Assembly: GCF_014198605.1 (NCBI RefSeq)
Contig: NZ_JACIHU010000011.1
From: Rhizobium etli_C
Lineage (GTDB): Bacteria; Pseudomonadota; Alphaproteobacteria; Rhizobiales; Rhizobiaceae
Reading direction: 5' to 3' (one strand)
Length of the DNA: 64,000 nucleotides
Below, piece by piece: positions 63,319-64,000 of the stretch. Both the position numbers and the translations under genes were made by a program. Under the pieces are notes generated by a model that ran no database searches, was not told the DNA's origin, and saw nothing but the letters and a program-made list of their open reading frames with translations. Within the stretch, counting starts at the first letter, position 1; each line of letters begins with the position of its first letter.

Positions 63319-64000
63319 GCAGCGTCACCTCTCCCATCGGCACCTCGACCGCAACGCTCTCGCAGCGCAGCGACAACAGCGACCACAGCAACAATACCCG
63401 CTGGATCGGCCGGCTGGTCATCTACGGCCTGCTGGTGATCTTCGCCATCCTCTACCTGATGCCGCTCTTCGTCATGCTCGTGACCTCGTTCAAGACGATG
63501 GACGAGATCCAGAGCGGCAACATGCTGGCGCTGCCTGAGGCGCCGACCTTCGATCCCTGGATCAAGGCCTGGGGCGAGACCTGCGTCGGGCTGACCTGCG
63601 CCGGCATCAAGGGCTACTTCTGGAACTCGATCAAGATGGTGGTGCCGGCGGTGGCCATCTCCACCATCATGGGGGCGCTGAACGGTTATATCCTGACCAA
63701 ATGGCGTTTCCCCGGCCATACGCTGGTGTTCGGGCTGATGCTGTTTGCCTGCTTCATCCCGTTCCAGTCGGTGCTGTTGCCGATGGCGACCATTCTCGGC
63801 TCGCTCGGCCGCTTCGGCGTGACCCTGCAGAACGCCACCGGTTGGAACTTCGGCTTCGGCAATCCGACGGTCAATCTGGTCTTCGTCCATGTCGTCTATG
63901 GCCTCGGCTTCACCACGCTGTTCTTCCGCAATTTCTACGAGGCCTTTCCGACCGAGCTGGTCAGGGCCGCCCAGGTCGACGGCGCCAGCTTCTTCCAGAT
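63315..64000 (+). CDS. ABC sugar transporter permease 2 (GtsC-like, partial)
   Basis: About 228 residues are visible before the window ends. A hydrophilic head (to about residue 30) is followed by spans typical of the MalG type, with FVMLVTSFKTMDEIQSG and GALNGYILTKWRFPGH. The EAA loop begins EAFPTELVRAAQVDGASFF at the edge. ATGA overlap with permease 1 shows coupling. An ATPase gene is expected beyond the edge. Confidence 0.88.
   Translation, partial: MSSVTSPIGTSTATLSQRSDNSDHSNNTRWIGRLVIYGLLVIFAILYLMPLFVMLVTSFKTMDEIQSGNMLALPEAPTFDPWIKAWGETCVGLTCAGIKGYFWNSIKMVVPAVAISTIMGALNGYILTKWRFPGHTLVFGLMLFACFIPFQSVLLPMATILGSLGRFGVTLQNATGWNFGFGNPTVNLVFVHVVYGLGFTTLFFRNFYEAFPTELVRAAQVDGASFFQ

Overview
The window is a chromosomal segment of an alphaproteobacterium. 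Gene content, codon use (strong G/C third positions), gene order and small rhizobia-type proteins point to Rhizobium, most likely the etli/leguminosarum group; species and strain cannot be fixed from the sequence alone. The left edge cuts a minus-strand NAD kinase gene, and the right edge cuts the second permease gene of a sugar ABC transporter.

Region 1 (1-6.4 kb) holds nadK (partial), tRNA-Thr, three small exported or membrane proteins, rlmB, then a tRNA-Tyr/tRNA-Gly/tuf unit behind a near-consensus promoter, followed by a 44-residue membrane peptide, an NAD-dependent epimerase and tRNA-Trp. Region 2 (6.5-39.1 kb) is the almost uninterrupted translation and transcription super-cluster: secE-nusG-rplKAJL-rpoBC; rpsLG-fusA-tuf; then S10 (rpsJ to rpsQ), spc (rplN to secY-adk) and alpha (rpsM-rpsK-rpoA-rplQ) groups. 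rpsD and rpmJ are absent from their enterobacterial positions, and adk sits between secY and rpsM. Strong U-run terminators close tuf1, rpoC and rplQ. The wider gaps inside the cluster carry stable hairpins with short or no U-runs, which look like attenuators or processing sites.

Region 3 (39.1-55.5 kb) is mixed housekeeping and accessory: a frameshifted VOC protein, a DUF2809 membrane protein, the methionine sulfoxide repair pair msrP-msrQ, ilvD, an LprI-like protein, a DUF1232 protein, a periplasmic Deg-type protease overlapping rarA, a DUF1883 protein, a frameshifted alpha/beta hydrolase, an SDR with a divergent LysR regulator, a nucleoside 2-deoxyribosyltransferase, an HSL-type hydrolase that lacks its nucleophile serine, a CMD/AhpD-type protein and an orphan double-PAS histidine kinase.

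Region 4 (55.8-64 kb) looks like one catabolic locus: a LacI regulator behind a promoter with a perfect palindrome in its spacer, then a tightly overlapping CoA-transferase, enoyl-CoA hydratase and aldehyde dehydrogenase, then a sugar-type ABC transporter (binding protein and two permeases). Its substrate cannot be read from sequence. No CRISPR array, insertion sequence, phage gene, plasmid origin or rRNA gene was seen. The least explained parts of the window are the LacI/CoA-transferase locus, the serine-less hydrolase, the two single-base frameshifts, the L10 leader structure and the network of intercistronic hairpins.
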